DNA of 40,054 nt from Limnohabitans sp. (GCA_009693505.1 SHXD01000024.1:1-40054); one strand, 5' to 3'. Positions 17,542 to 27,022 are shown, counted from the first letter of the stretch. The notes: generated by a model from the letters alone, not told the origin. Numbers and translations: made by a program.

Positions 17542-18738
17542 ATGACTACCTCACCCTCACGTCGTTTGGTTTTGACACGCAGTGCCGCTTTAGTAGGAGC
17601 GGCCAGTTCAAGCTTGTTGTTGCCAGAATTAGCACAGGCTCAGTCCGGCAAAATTCGCGTTGGTTTGATCTTGCCCTACTCTGGCGCTTTTGCACCCTTG
17701 GGTGTGGCCATTGAAAATGGCGTGCGCATGGCCATTAACGAACAAGGTGGCAAGTTGGGTGGGCGTGAAATTGAATGGTTCAAAGTCGACGATGAGTCGG
17801 ATCCCTCCAAAGGCATTGAAAACGCCAACAAATTGGTTCAGCGTGACAAGGTCGACGTGCTCATCGGCACCGTGCACTCTGGTGTGCAAATGGGCATCCA
17901 AAAAGTAGCACGCGACTCAGGTGTGCTCTCCTTGATTCCCAACGCAGGTGTGCATGCAGCAACCCGTTCCTTGTGCGCCCCTAATGTCTTTCGCACCAGC
18001 TTCTCCAACAGCCAACCCACGCTGGCCTTAGGCCAAGCCATGGTGGCCAGAGGGCACAAGAAAGCTGTTTGGATTACTTGGAAATATGCAGCCGGCGATG
18101 AGGCCTTCGAAGGCTTCAAAGAAAGCTACACCAAAGCGGGTGGCACCATTGTCAAAGAGTTGGGCTTGCCCTTCCCTAACGTTGAGTTTCAAGCCCTGCT
18201 CACAGAAATCGCTGCACTGAAACCTGATGCAGTTGCTTGTTTCTTTGCAGGCCCATCAGCCGCTAAGTTCATGAAAGACTTTGCTGCAGCTGGCCTCAAG
18301 GGCAAAATTGCACTTTATGGTTCTGGCTTCTTAACCGAAGGGGTGTTGCAGGCGGCAGGACCCGCAGCCGACGGCGTCATCACCACCCTTCATTACAGCG
18401 ATTCTTTGGATACACCTCGCAACAAAACTTTTCGCTTGGAATTCGCCAAAGCATTCAAAATGCAACCCGACGTTTATGCTGTTCAAGGCTACGACACGGG
18501 CTTGCTGTTGGTGCAAGGCGCCAATGCCGTCAAAGGTGACTTGTCTAAAAAGCCCGAGCTCTACAAAGCCATGGAAGGCGCCGTCATTGACAGCCCCCGC
18601 GGCAAATGGACCATGAGCAAATCACACAATCCTGTACAAGACATTTACTTGCGTGTCGCCGAGAATGGCGAAAATAAGGTCATTGGTGTTGCTTCCAAAG
18701 CGCTGGCCGATTCTGGCGCCGGTTGCCGCATGGGCTAA
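17542..18738 (+). CDS. ABC transporter substrate-binding protein (Liv/branched-chain amino acid type)
   Basis: A 398-residue periplasmic binding protein of the type I leucine-binding fold. The N-terminus has a twin-arginine-like signal SRRLVLTRS, a hydrophobic stretch and a likely cleavage site after AQA (about residue 34). The mature part begins KIRVGLILPYSG, the standard start of this family. NGVRMAINEQGG, VDVLIGTVHSG and AVQGYDTGLLLVQGA are further family blocks. The ligand may be an amino acid, aromatic acid or other carboxylic acid; the family is broad. AAGGAG lies 6 bases before the ATG at 17542. The permease and ATPase genes follow after a terminator-like hairpin, so this gene is probably made in excess over them. 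Confidence 0.93.
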   Translation: MTTSPSRRLVLTRSAALVGAASSSLLLPELAQAQSGKIRVGLILPYSGAFAPLGVAIENGVRMAINEQGGKLGGREIEWFKVDDESDPSKGIENANKLVQRDKVDVLIGTVHSGVQMGIQKVARDSGVLSLIPNAGVHAATRSLCAPNVFRTSFSNSQPTLALGQAMVARGHKKAVWITWKYAAGDEAFEGFKESYTKAGGTIVKELGLPFPNVEFQALLTEIAALKPDAVACFFAGPSAAKFMKDFAAAGLKGKIALYGSGFLTEGVLQAAGPAADGVITTLHYSDSLDTPRNKTFRLEFAKAFKMQPDVYAVQGYDTGLLLVQGANAVKGDLSKKPELYKAMEGAVIDSPRGKWTMSKSHNPVQDIYLRVAENGENKVIGVASKALADSGAGCRMG

Positions 18739-18758
18739 TTCAAAAGGCCCATCACGCC

Positions 18759-18788
18759 AAAGCGGCGGAGTGATCCGTCGCTTTTTTT
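18759..18788 (+). terminator. Terminator/attenuator between binding protein and permease genes
   Basis: AAAGCGGCGG and CCGTCGCTTT form a 10-base stem with one G-T pair, a 6-base loop and a run of seven T. It lies 20 bases after the binding-protein stop and 51 bases before livH, a position that would lower transcription of the membrane components. Confidence 0.8.
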
Positions 18789-18839
18789 ATGCCTTCTTGA
18801 TACGCGATACTCAAACGCTTTGGTGTTAATCTTTCCCTT

Positions 18840-19703
18840 ATGGATTTCGTCAATTTCCTCATCCAGTTGCTGAACAGTGTTCAGTACGGATTGCTGCTGT
18901 TCATGTTGGCTGCAGGACTGACTTTGATTTTTGGCATCATGGGCGTGGTCAATTTGGCGCATGGTAGTTTCTACATGTTGGGTGCCTATTTGGCTTGGTC
19001 ATTGGCCGCCATGACACACAGCTTCACGCTCGCAATCATCTTGGGCACATTGCTTTCTGTGCTGTTTGGTTTGCTGCTTGAGTGGTTACTGTTCAGGCAC
19101 TTTTACAAACGCGATCACCTCGACCAAGTGCTGCTGACCTTTGGTCTCATTTACGTTTTTGAAGAGATGCGTTCCATTTTGTGGGGCGACGATGTGCATG
19201 GCGTCACCATTCCCGATGTTCTCAGCGCCTCTATTCCACTGACAGAAACACTTTCATACCCGGTCTACCGTTTGTTCATGTCTGGCGTTTGTTTGTTGCT
19301 GGCTTTGGGTCTTTATTTGCTCATTTCTAAAACTCGCTTGGGTATGAAAATTCGCGCGGGCGCTTTCAACCACGAGATGACCGAAGCCTTGGGTGTCAAC
19401 ATCAAACTGATTCATGCTTTGGTGTTCGCCATGGGTGTGGGCCTGGCCACCATTGCTGGCATGGTGGCCGCACCCGTTTCCAGTGTGTACCCCAACATGG
19501 GTTCACAGGTTCTCATCATGTGTTTTGTGGTGGTGGTCATTGGCGGCATTGGGTCGGTCAAAGGCGCGCTCATTGCGGCACTGCTGGTGGGCTTGGTGGA
19601 TACTTTTGGCAAAGTGTTGTTGCCGCAAGTAGCTGGCATGCTGGTTTATGTGTTGATGGCCGTTGTTTTACTCTACAAGCCTGAAGGCTTGTTTAAAAAC
19701 TAA
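18840..19703 (+). CDS. Branched-chain amino acid ABC transporter permease (LivH family)
   Basis: A 287-residue inner-membrane permease with about eight hydrophobic segments. The family block NLAHGSFYMLGAYLAW (about 38-53) and the C-terminal coupling region VVVIGGIGSVKGALIAALLVGLVDTF are diagnostic of LivH. It pairs with LivM to form the channel. The ATG at 18840 has CCTT upstream rather than a clear Shine-Dalgarno sequence, so initiation may be weak. livM starts 9 bases after its stop. The four-gene set livHMGF, together with the binding protein and CoA-acting gene, makes a compact uptake-and-metabolism unit. Confidence 0.94.
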   Translation: MDFVNFLIQLLNSVQYGLLLFMLAAGLTLIFGIMGVVNLAHGSFYMLGAYLAWSLAAMTHSFTLAIILGTLLSVLFGLLLEWLLFRHFYKRDHLDQVLLTFGLIYVFEEMRSILWGDDVHGVTIPDVLSASIPLTETLSYPVYRLFMSGVCLLLALGLYLLISKTRLGMKIRAGAFNHEMTEALGVNIKLIHALVFAMGVGLATIAGMVAAPVSSVYPNMGSQVLIMCFVVVVIGGIGSVKGALIAALLVGLVDTFGKVLLPQVAGMLVYVLMAVVLLYKPEGLFKN

Positions 19704-19712
19704 GGGGCTGGC

Positions 19713-20720
19713 ATGAGCGACGCACACGCACCCCTTGAAACACTGCCCCGCAGTTTGAAAATTATGCTAGGTGCTGCGCTGCTAGCACTGGCGGCGTTCC
19801 CCTTTGTCGGCACAGACTATTACTTGCAAATGGTCACCCGCATGATGATCTTGGCCATCTTTGCCATGAGCCTTGATTTGCTGCAAGGTGTCACGGGGCT
19901 TGTCTCATTAGGACATGCCGCCTACTTTGGTGTGGCAGGCTATGCTTTGGCATTTTTAACGCCACCCGGAGAGCCCGTGTCTTTGTGGTGGAGTTTGCCT
20001 GTAGCGGTCGGCGCGTCAGCCTTACTGGCTTTGATCATTGGCTTCTTGGTCGTGCGCACCCACAGCATTTACTTCATCATGGTCACCATGGCCTTTGCAC
20101 AAATGGTGTTCTATGCTTTCTTTGACAACAAGGTATTGGGCGGCTCAGACGGCCTCTTCATCAACTTCAAACCTGATGCTGTGTTGTTTGATTTAGAAAA
20201 TAAAACAGTTTTCTATTTCTTTACCTTGACTCTCATGCTCTTGGTTTATTTGTTTTTACGGCGCTTGCTATGGAGTCCCTTTGGTCGTGCACTGGCTGGC
20301 ATTCGTGTCAACGAGCACCGAATGCGTGCACTGGGTTATGGTACGTTTAACCACAAACTGGCGGCCTTTACTTTGGCAGGCGCATTGGCAGGTTTAGCTG
20401 GCTTCTTGTGGGGCGCGCAATCGGGGTATGTCAACCCTGAACTCATGGGTTTTCACATGAGTGCGCATGTCATCATGATGGTCATCCTTGGCGGCATGGG
20501 TAATTTTGCAGGTGCAATTGTTGGCGCTTTCTCGTTCGAGTATTTACTGCATGTGTTCAAAGACTTGCCCCAAGTCGCTGGCTTTAATTTAGGCAAGCAT
20601 TGGCAGTTGTGGATGGGCTTGTTCATTGTGGCGCTGGTGGTGCTGGCACCCCGAGGTATCTTGGGCTTGCTTGCCTTGCTGCTCAAAGACAAGTCAGAAA
20701 AAGAAGGCACTCAAACATGA
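19713..20720 (+). CDS. Branched-chain amino acid ABC transporter permease (LivM family)
   Basis: A 335-residue second permease subunit with about eight to ten membrane segments. The block GLVSLGHAAYFGVAGYA (62-78) is the LivM counterpart of the LivH signature. The coupling region MVILGGMGNFAGAIVGAF and a C-terminal ending in charged residues (KDKSEKEGTQT) follow the family. The stop overlaps the start of livG in an ATGA arrangement (20717-20720), pointing to translational coupling. Confidence 0.94.
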   Translation: MSDAHAPLETLPRSLKIMLGAALLALAAFPFVGTDYYLQMVTRMMILAIFAMSLDLLQGVTGLVSLGHAAYFGVAGYALAFLTPPGEPVSLWWSLPVAVGASALLALIIGFLVVRTHSIYFIMVTMAFAQMVFYAFFDNKVLGGSDGLFINFKPDAVLFDLENKTVFYFFTLTLMLLVYLFLRRLLWSPFGRALAGIRVNEHRMRALGYGTFNHKLAAFTLAGALAGLAGFLWGAQSGYVNPELMGFHMSAHVIMMVILGGMGNFAGAIVGAFSFEYLLHVFKDLPQVAGFNLGKHWQLWMGLFIVALVVLAPRGILGLLALLLKDKSEKEGTQT

Positions 20721-21496
20721 CGGACGCTCATTCAGCGCGCGACTTGCTGTTGCGCGCCAACAAGATCACCAAACAGTTTGGTGGCCTGACTGCCGTGAAC
20801 GAAGTGTCAGTCGATTTGCGCAAAGGCGAAATTCATGCAGTCATTGGACCCAATGGCGCGGGCAAATCGACGCTGGCCAATTTGCTCACGGGCGACCTGC
20901 CACCCACATCCGGCCATGTGACATTGAACGGTCAAGACATTACTGGTTGGACACCTGAAAAAATTTCTCGCCATGGTATGGGCAGAAGCTATCAAAAGAC
21001 CAACATCTTCAGAACCTTTAGCGTGTGGGACAACGTTCGTTTGTCGGCCCAGTCGCGCAGTCAACCCATGCCTTTCAATCCATTGGCGTGGCTTCAACAG
21101 GCCAGCCACATGACCGACGTGAACGAACGTGCAGAGCGCGCCCTTGAATTAGCAGGCCTTCAAAATCGCCGTCAAGCCATGGCAGGTGCCGCCAGTCATG
21201 GCGAGCAACGTCAACTGGAAATTGCAATGACTTTGGCCACAGAGCCGCAAGTTCTTTTGCTTGACGAGCCCTTGGCCGGCATGGGCTTGGCAGAAGCCGA
21301 GAGAATGGTGCAGTTGCTGCTGCGTTTAAAACCATTGCACGCCATGATGCTGGTTGAGCACGACATGGACGCTGTCTTTGCTTTGGCAGACCAGCTGACC
21401 GTGATGGTCAATGGCCAAGTGATTGCCAGCGGCTTGCCTGCTAATGTGCGCGCCGATGAAGGCGTTCAAGCGGCCTATTTGGGTGAGGATCATTGA
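20717..21496 (+). CDS. ABC transporter ATP-binding protein (LivG family)
   Basis: A 259-residue ATPase subunit. Walker A is GPNGAGKST (44-52) and Walker B is VLLLDEP (179-185), followed by the switch His in LVEHDMD. The C-loop reads ASHGEQRQLEIA (159-170) where the family normally has L(S)xG at the first position, so the leading Leu is Ala; this is probably tolerated. The RSYQKTNIF Q-loop region is as in LivG. The ATG at 20717 overlaps the livM stop. It energises uptake together with LivF. Confidence 0.93.
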   Translation: MTDAHSARDLLLRANKITKQFGGLTAVNEVSVDLRKGEIHAVIGPNGAGKSTLANLLTGDLPPTSGHVTLNGQDITGWTPEKISRHGMGRSYQKTNIFRTFSVWDNVRLSAQSRSQPMPFNPLAWLQQASHMTDVNERAERALELAGLQNRRQAMAGAASHGEQRQLEIAMTLATEPQVLLLDEPLAGMGLAEAERMVQLLLRLKPLHAMMLVEHDMDAVFALADQLTVMVNGQVIASGLPANVRADEGVQAAYLGEDH

Positions 21497-21497
21497 G

Positions 21498-22211
21498 ATG
21501 AGCAACACATTGATTCAAGTGCAAGGCCTCAACAGTTTCTACGGGGCCAGCCACATTTTGCGCAACATTGACTTCGAAGTAAATCGCGGCGAAACCATTG
21601 GCCTGATGGGTCGCAATGGCATGGGCAAAAGCACACTCCTCAAATCCATCATGGGCATTGTCACACCCCAATCGGGCCATGTGTTCATCAAAGGTCAGCG
21701 CATGAATGACTGCGATATTTTTGAAGTCGCGCAACTTGGCATTGCGTATGTACCCGAAGGTCGCGGCATTTTTGGCAATCTGAGTGTGGTTGAGAATTTG
21801 AAAATGGCGGCACGTCCTGGCACACAAGGTCAAAACGATTGGACGTACGAACGTGTGCTCGAAACTTTTCCGCGCTTGAAAGAGCGACTGGGGCATGGTG
21901 GACAACAGCTTTCTGGTGGCGAACAACAGATGTTGACCATTGGTCGTGCCTTAATGACCAACCCCGATGTGCTTATTTTGGATGAAGCCACAGAAGGTTT
22001 AGCGCCTTTGATCGCCAGAGAAATATGGCGCATCTGCAGTGTCATTAAAGAAACTGGCATTAGCAGCATCATCGTGGATAAAAACTGGAAGCATGTCACC
22101 AAAATTACCGATCGCAATGTGATTTTGGTCAAAGGTGAAGTCGTGTTTGAGGGCAGCTCTGAGTTGCTGCAATCTCAGCCTGAAATCATGGCGCAACATC
22201 TGGGCGTGTAA
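21498..22211 (+). CDS. ABC transporter ATP-binding protein (LivF family)
   Basis: A 237-residue ATPase subunit. Walker A is GRNGMGKST (38-46), the C-loop is LSGGEQ (138-143), and Walker B with D-loop is VLILDEATEGLAP (158-170), the sequence that typifies LivF. The Y-V-P-E-G-R-G motif at about 84-90 is also typical. The normal switch His is replaced by Asn-Trp in VDKNWKHV, a variation seen in LivF-like proteins. The start lies 1 base after the livG stop. The frame is open upstream inside livG, but similarity starts at this ATG. Confidence 0.93.
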   Translation: MSNTLIQVQGLNSFYGASHILRNIDFEVNRGETIGLMGRNGMGKSTLLKSIMGIVTPQSGHVFIKGQRMNDCDIFEVAQLGIAYVPEGRGIFGNLSVVENLKMAARPGTQGQNDWTYERVLETFPRLKERLGHGGQQLSGGEQQMLTIGRALMTNPDVLILDEATEGLAPLIAREIWRICSVIKETGISSIIVDKNWKHVTKITDRNVILVKGEVVFEGSSELLQSQPEIMAQHLGV

Positions 22212-22216
22212 TCAAA

Positions 22217-23089
22217 ATGGCCAATGACTCCACCTTGAAAGGCGTGCGCGTTGTCAGTTTGGCACTTAACTTACCCGGGCCCGCCACATTGATGCGCTTG
22301 GTACAAATGGGCGCCACCTGCACCAAGGTCAACCCGCCCCAAGGTGATCCTATGGCGCACTACACGCCAGCCTTCTATGAAATTTTGCACAAAGGCATGC
22401 AGCAAATCCAATGTGATTTGAAAGAAACCAAGGGACAACAAGCCTTGCATCAATTGCTTGCCAAAACCGATGTGCTGCTCACCTCGTTCAGGCCCTCTGC
22501 CTTGAACAAACTGGGCCTAAGCTGGAAGACATTGCACAAACAATATCCAAACCTCAGTTGCATCACCGTGGTTGGAGCTCCTGGCCCCCTGGCTGAAATT
22601 CCGGGTCACGATTTAACCTACCAAGCCGAAGTCAACTTGGTGCCGGGCATGACATTGCCCGCCAGTTTGTTTGCCGACATGGGCGGCGCCTTGATGGCCA
22701 GCGAAGCCGTTTTAAAAGCCGTGTTGAAGCAACGCAGCACTGGCAAAGGCATCTTTCTTGAAGTGGCACTGAGCGTCGCAGCAGCTTGGTTGGCCCTGCC
22801 AAGACAATGGGGCATGACCTTGCCCAAGGGTGCGGTAGGCGGTGCGCACGCTGGCTACAACATTTACGCATGCAAAAACGGCCGCGTGGCCGTGGCCGCA
22901 CTAGAGCCTCATTTTGCAAAGTCATTGTGCGAAGCCGCAGGCATTGTGGTCAAACACGATAAGACCTTGTATGCCAAGTCAACGCACGACACCATTGCAA
23001 GCTTTTTGGCCAGCAAGACAAGACAACAATTGGACAAATTGGCGGCAGAAAAAGACATTCCATTGATGACTTTACCCAAGGCAATCTAA
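22217..23089 (+). CDS. CoA transferase family III (CaiB/BaiF) or acyl-CoA racemase-like protein
   Basis: A 290-residue protein of the CaiB/BaiF family. The N-terminal GVRVVSLALNLPGP and the middle GHDLTYQAE and FADMGGALMASEAV segments are family features. H131 and D154 fit the His/Asp acid-base pair of alpha-methylacyl-CoA racemase, so epimerisation of a 2-methylacyl-CoA is as possible as CoA transfer. At 290 residues it is shorter than typical CoA transferases (about 380-400), lacking much of the C-terminal part. It starts 5 bases after livF, so it is made with the transporter, which suggests it handles the imported acid or its CoA ester. Confidence 0.85.
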   Translation: MANDSTLKGVRVVSLALNLPGPATLMRLVQMGATCTKVNPPQGDPMAHYTPAFYEILHKGMQQIQCDLKETKGQQALHQLLAKTDVLLTSFRPSALNKLGLSWKTLHKQYPNLSCITVVGAPGPLAEIPGHDLTYQAEVNLVPGMTLPASLFADMGGALMASEAVLKAVLKQRSTGKGIFLEVALSVAAAWLALPRQWGMTLPKGAVGGAHAGYNIYACKNGRVAVAALEPHFAKSLCEAAGIVVKHDKTLYAKSTHDTIASFLASKTRQQLDKLAAEKDIPLMTLPKAI

Positions 23090-23112
23090 CTGAGCTTGGC
23101 CAATGGCTCAGT
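23089..23112. repeat. Hairpin spanning two convergent stop codons
   Basis: ACTGAGC (23089-23095) and GCTCAGT (23106-23112) form a perfect 7-base stem with a 10-base loop across the ends of the CaiB-like gene and hrpA. No T-run follows on either strand, so termination strength is uncertain. Confidence 0.45.
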
Positions 23113-26100
23113 GATTTAACTGAGTCCAAGCCTTGTCAAGGCGCTTCACACTCACAGGTTGAGGTGTGCGCAATTCTTGCGCAAAGAAACTCACGCGCAA
23201 CTCTTCAATCAACCACCGAAACTCCAGCATCCGGTCGTCCACCGCACCTTTGCGCTCGGCCACCAAACGCCAATAGCGCTGCTCTTGTGGTTTCAACTCC
23301 AACAACTTAGCGGCATCTCGTGCAGGATCGGCACGCCATTTGTCCAAGCGCAACACAATGGCCTTTAAGTACCGTGCATAGTGCTGCAACTGCGTCCAAG
23401 GTGTGAGCGCCAAAAATCGTTTGGGCACCAAGCGTTGCAACTGCTGCGCACAATCGGCAGTGGGCTCAGGTGCATTCTTGGTGTCTTTTATTTTGCGAGT
23501 AGCCGCAGCAAATTCAATCAGAATGACACCCGCCAAACGGGCCACCTCATTGGCAATGAGGGTCAAGCGCCCTCTGCCCTCGTCAATTCGCTTCTTAAAG
23601 CTGAGCTCATCCGATGGCAATGGGTCCATGAGGAAGGCACGGTCCAAGGCCACTTCAATGATCTGCTGGCGCAACTCATCTGCCGTCCCTAAGGGCATAT
23701 AGGCCACTGCCATTTTTTGCAAATCAGGAATGTTCTTTTCCAAATACTTCAAGGCATCTTTGATTTGCAAAGCAAACAAACGGCGCAAGCCTTCGCGGTG
23801 CTTATGAGTTGCCACTTCGAGTTCGTCAAACACCTCAATTTGCACCGCATCGTTCAGGTCTACCAGCGCAGGGAAACCAATCAAGCTTTGCCCACCTTTG
23901 TTGATCTCCATGAGTTCTGGCAAATCACCAAAGGTCCATGTGGTGTAGCGCTGCTGGGCAACGGCCGTCTTCTGGCCTGACTTGGCCCCGGAAGTAGATG
24001 AACCTGCCTTGGCTGCACTTGCTGAGACAGTGGCCTCAGCTTGCGAAGCGTGTTTGTCCTTGGTATCAGTTGCCGGTAGCGTCGCACTGCCAGTTGATTG
24101 CACTCTGAGCTGTGCCAGAGCTTGGAAAGCGCCGCGTGCTTGCGAGCCCCAATCGGCTTTGAGGGCACCTAGATTGCGACCCATGCCAAGTTGTCGGCCA
24201 TGTTCATCAACCACACACAAGTTCATGAACAAGTGCGGGCTGAGCATTTCTAATTTAAAGTCTGCGCGCTTGACATCCAGACTGGTGATGTCGCGAACTT
24301 TCTTCAAAAGTACATCGGTCAATGAGCCCGTTCCAAAAATTTCTGGCGTACCTAATGCCTCGGACAACTTGGCAGCAGAATCTGGCAATGGCACAAATCG
24401 GGTACGTGGCTTTTGAGGCAAGCTTTTAAGCAACGCGTGAATTTTGTCCTTGAGCAAGCCTGGCACCAACCACTCACAACGCTCCTCGCTCACTTGATTC
24501 AGCACAAACAAAGGCACCGTTACCGAGACGCCATCGCGTGCATCGCCAGGCTGATGTAAATAAGTGGTTGTGCAATCGGTGCCGCCCAAGCGAAGGGTTT
24601 TGGGAAAGGCTTGCGTGGTAATGCCCGCCGCTTCGTGGCGCATCAATTCTTCACGGCTTAAGACCAGCAAACTGGGTTGACGCTTCACTTCATTTTTGTA
24701 CCATGCTTCCAACAAACGGCCAGAGCACACATCGGCTGGAATTTGTTGGTCGTAAAATGCGTAGATCAGTTCATCGTCTACCAACACGTCTTGCCTGCGG
24801 GATTTGTGTTCCAGCTCTTCCACTTTGGCAATCATTCTGTGATTGGCTTCCAAGAACGTCAGGTTGGTTTCCCATTGCCCTTCAACCAAGGCTTCGCGAA
24901 TGAAAATTTCGCGGGCGGTTTGCGGATCTACTTTGCCAAATGGCACACGCCTGCCGCTGTAAACCACCAAGCCATAAAGCGTGGCGCGCTCAAGCGCAAT
25001 CACTTCACCCGACTTCTTTTCCCAATGCGGATCTAAGAGTTGCTTGCGCAGCAAATGGGCACCGACTTGTTCCAGCCAAGCTGGCTCAATGTTGGCAATG
25101 CCACGGCCAAACAAACGTGTGGTCTCCACCAACTCAGACACTACGGTCCAGCGGCCAGGCTTCTTGGACAAATGGGCTCCCGGGTGGCGGTAAAACTTAA
25201 TACCACGCGCCCCTAAATAAACGTCTTCATCGTCTTGCTTGCAACCCACATTGCCCAGTAAACCAGCCATCATCGACATGTGAATTTGCTCGTAGCTGGC
25301 TGGCTTAGTATTCAATTGCCAACGGTGCTCCGCCACAGTGGTGTGCAGTTGTGTGTGAGTATCGCGCCATTCACGCACACGTCGAATGTTGACAAAGTTT
25401 TGACGCAACAACTGCTCATATTGGCGATTGCTTAACTTGTGCTCTGACCCAGCAGGCGATTTGCCGCCGCGCGCATCAGCCAACCATTTCCATAATTTCA
25501 AATAACCTGTGAATTCACTTTTCTCGTCGTCAAACTTCACATGCGCCTGATCGGCTTGCGACTGCGCCTCTAAGGGTCGGTCACGAACATCTTGCACCGA
25601 CAAAGCACTGGCAATGACCAACACTTCGTCCAAAGCTTGTCTGTCGCGTGCTTCCAAAATCATGCGGCCCACCCGGGGGTCTAAGGGCAACTTGGCCAAT
25701 TCAGCGCCCGAGCGCGTGAGCTCATTGGCCTCGGTGACAGCACCCAGTTCAGCCAGCAATTGGTAGCCATCGGTGATGGCACGTTTGGACGGTGCTTCTA
25801 TGAACGGAAAGTCATCTACCACGCCTAGGTGCAATGACTTCATGCGCAAAATCACACCTGCTAAGGAGGATCGCAAAATTTCAGGATCGGTAAAGCGCGG
25901 CCGTCCATTGAAATCTTTTTCCTCATACAAGCGAATGCAAATGCCGTTCGCCACACGACCGCACCGACCTGCGCGCTGATTGGCCGCCGCTTGGCTGATG
26001 GGCTCCACCATCAATTGCTCCACCTTGCTGCGCAGGCTGTAGCGCTTGACGCGTGCGGTACCCACATCAATCACATACCGAATTCCTGGCACTGTGAGTG

Positions 26101-27022
26101 AGGTTTCGGCCACGTTGGTGGCCAAAACAATGCGCCTTCCTGCGTGTGTATCAAACACCCTTTCTTGATCGGCTTGCGACAAACGCGAGAACAAGGGCAG
26201 TACTTCAGCACCCCGCGTGAAAGCGCTGTGAGATAAGTGCTTGCGCAAATGATCAGCGGCTTCTCGAATTTCACGCTCGCCTGGCAAAAACACCAAGATG
26301 TCACCGGCGGCATTGCCTGTCCAAAGTTCGTCGACAGCCTCGGCAATGGCATCGTTCAAGTCGTGTTCACGCGTTTCTTCGAACGGCCGCCAGCGCATCT
26401 CTACCGGAAAGGTTCTGCCAGAGACCATGATGACCGGCGCGGGCCCCTTACTCGAAGCAAAGTGCCGTGCAAAACGATCGGCATCGATGGTGGCCGATGT
26501 GACCACCACTTTGAGGTCGGGTCGGCGCGGCAAGATTTGACGCAAGTAGCCCAACAGAAAGTCAATGTTCAGACTTCGTTCGTGGGCTTCGTCAATGATC
26601 AGGGTGTCGTAGCCATCTAGAAGCGGGTCGTTTTGCGTTTCGGCCAACAAAATACCGTCTGTCATGAGCTTGACCGAGGCATCCTTGGACAAGCGGTCTT
26701 GAAATCGAATTTTGTAGCCCACCACATCGCCCAGTGGCGTTTTAAGCTCGTCGGCTATGCGTTTGGCTACGCTGCTGGCTGCAATGCGCCTAGGCTGTGT
26801 ATGTCCGATCCACTTACCTCGCTGGCCTGCAGCGGCATTGAGCTTGCCGCGGCCAAGGGCCAAAGCGATCTTGGGCAACTGTGTGGTTTTGCCTGATCCC
26901 GTCTCGCCACAGACGATGATGACCTGATGATCCGCCATGGCTTGAGCGATTTCGTCGCGCTTTGCCGACACCGGCAAAGACTCGGGAAACTCGATTTTCA
27001 AGGGGGTAGCGGACAATGGCAA
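23108..27022 (-). CDS. hrpA: ATP-dependent RNA helicase HrpA
   Basis: A 1304-residue DEAH-box helicase, the normal length of full HrpA. Walker A is CGETGSGKTT (38-47) and the DEAH box is at 144-147 (IIDEAHERS). Motifs TSATID (SAT type), FLPGEREI, TNVAETSLTVPGI and QRAGRCGR follow in order. The helicase-associated and OB-like domains and the long HrpA-specific DUF3418 C-terminus come next. A low-complexity Ala/Ser/Thr/Lys insert lies at about residues 970-1022. HrpA acts on RNA and stalled ribosomes. It is divergent from argA with a 78-base gap. Confidence 0.96.
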   Translation of the reverse strand: MPLSATPLKIEFPESLPVSAKRDEIAQAMADHQVIIVCGETGSGKTTQLPKIALALGRGKLNAAAGQRGKWIGHTQPRRIAASSVAKRIADELKTPLGDVVGYKIRFQDRLSKDASVKLMTDGILLAETQNDPLLDGYDTLIIDEAHERSLNIDFLLGYLRQILPRRPDLKVVVTSATIDADRFARHFASSKGPAPVIMVSGRTFPVEMRWRPFEETREHDLNDAIAEAVDELWTGNAAGDILVFLPGEREIREAADHLRKHLSHSAFTRGAEVLPLFSRLSQADQERVFDTHAGRRIVLATNVAETSLTVPGIRYVIDVGTARVKRYSLRSKVEQLMVEPISQAAANQRAGRCGRVANGICIRLYEEKDFNGRPRFTDPEILRSSLAGVILRMKSLHLGVVDDFPFIEAPSKRAITDGYQLLAELGAVTEANELTRSGAELAKLPLDPRVGRMILEARDRQALDEVLVIASALSVQDVRDRPLEAQSQADQAHVKFDDEKSEFTGYLKLWKWLADARGGKSPAGSEHKLSNRQYEQLLRQNFVNIRRVREWRDTHTQLHTTVAEHRWQLNTKPASYEQIHMSMMAGLLGNVGCKQDDEDVYLGARGIKFYRHPGAHLSKKPGRWTVVSELVETTRLFGRGIANIEPAWLEQVGAHLLRKQLLDPHWEKKSGEVIALERATLYGLVVYSGRRVPFGKVDPQTAREIFIREALVEGQWETNLTFLEANHRMIAKVEELEHKSRRQDVLVDDELIYAFYDQQIPADVCSGRLLEAWYKNEVKRQPSLLVLSREELMRHEAAGITTQAFPKTLRLGGTDCTTTYLHQPGDARDGVSVTVPLFVLNQVSEERCEWLVPGLLKDKIHALLKSLPQKPRTRFVPLPDSAAKLSEALGTPEIFGTGSLTDVLLKKVRDITSLDVKRADFKLEMLSPHLFMNLCVVDEHGRQLGMGRNLGALKADWGSQARGAFQALAQLRVQSTGSATLPATDTKDKHASQAEATVSASAAKAGSSTSGAKSGQKTAVAQQRYTTWTFGDLPELMEINKGGQSLIGFPALVDLNDAVQIEVFDELEVATHKHREGLRRLFALQIKDALKYLEKNIPDLQKMAVAYMPLGTADELRQQIIEVALDRAFLMDPLPSDELSFKKRIDEGRGRLTLIANEVARLAGVILIEFAAATRKIKDTKNAPEPTADCAQQLQRLVPKRFLALTPWTQLQHYARYLKAIVLRLDKWRADPARDAAKLLELKPQEQRYWRLVAERKGAVDDRMLEFRWLIEELRVSFFAQELRTPQPVSVKRLDKAWTQLNH

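Noticed and set aside
23089..23112. Hairpin between the CaiB-like gene and hrpA as a terminator
   Set aside because: The stem is perfect, but no T-run follows on either strand. Listed only as an inverted repeat.
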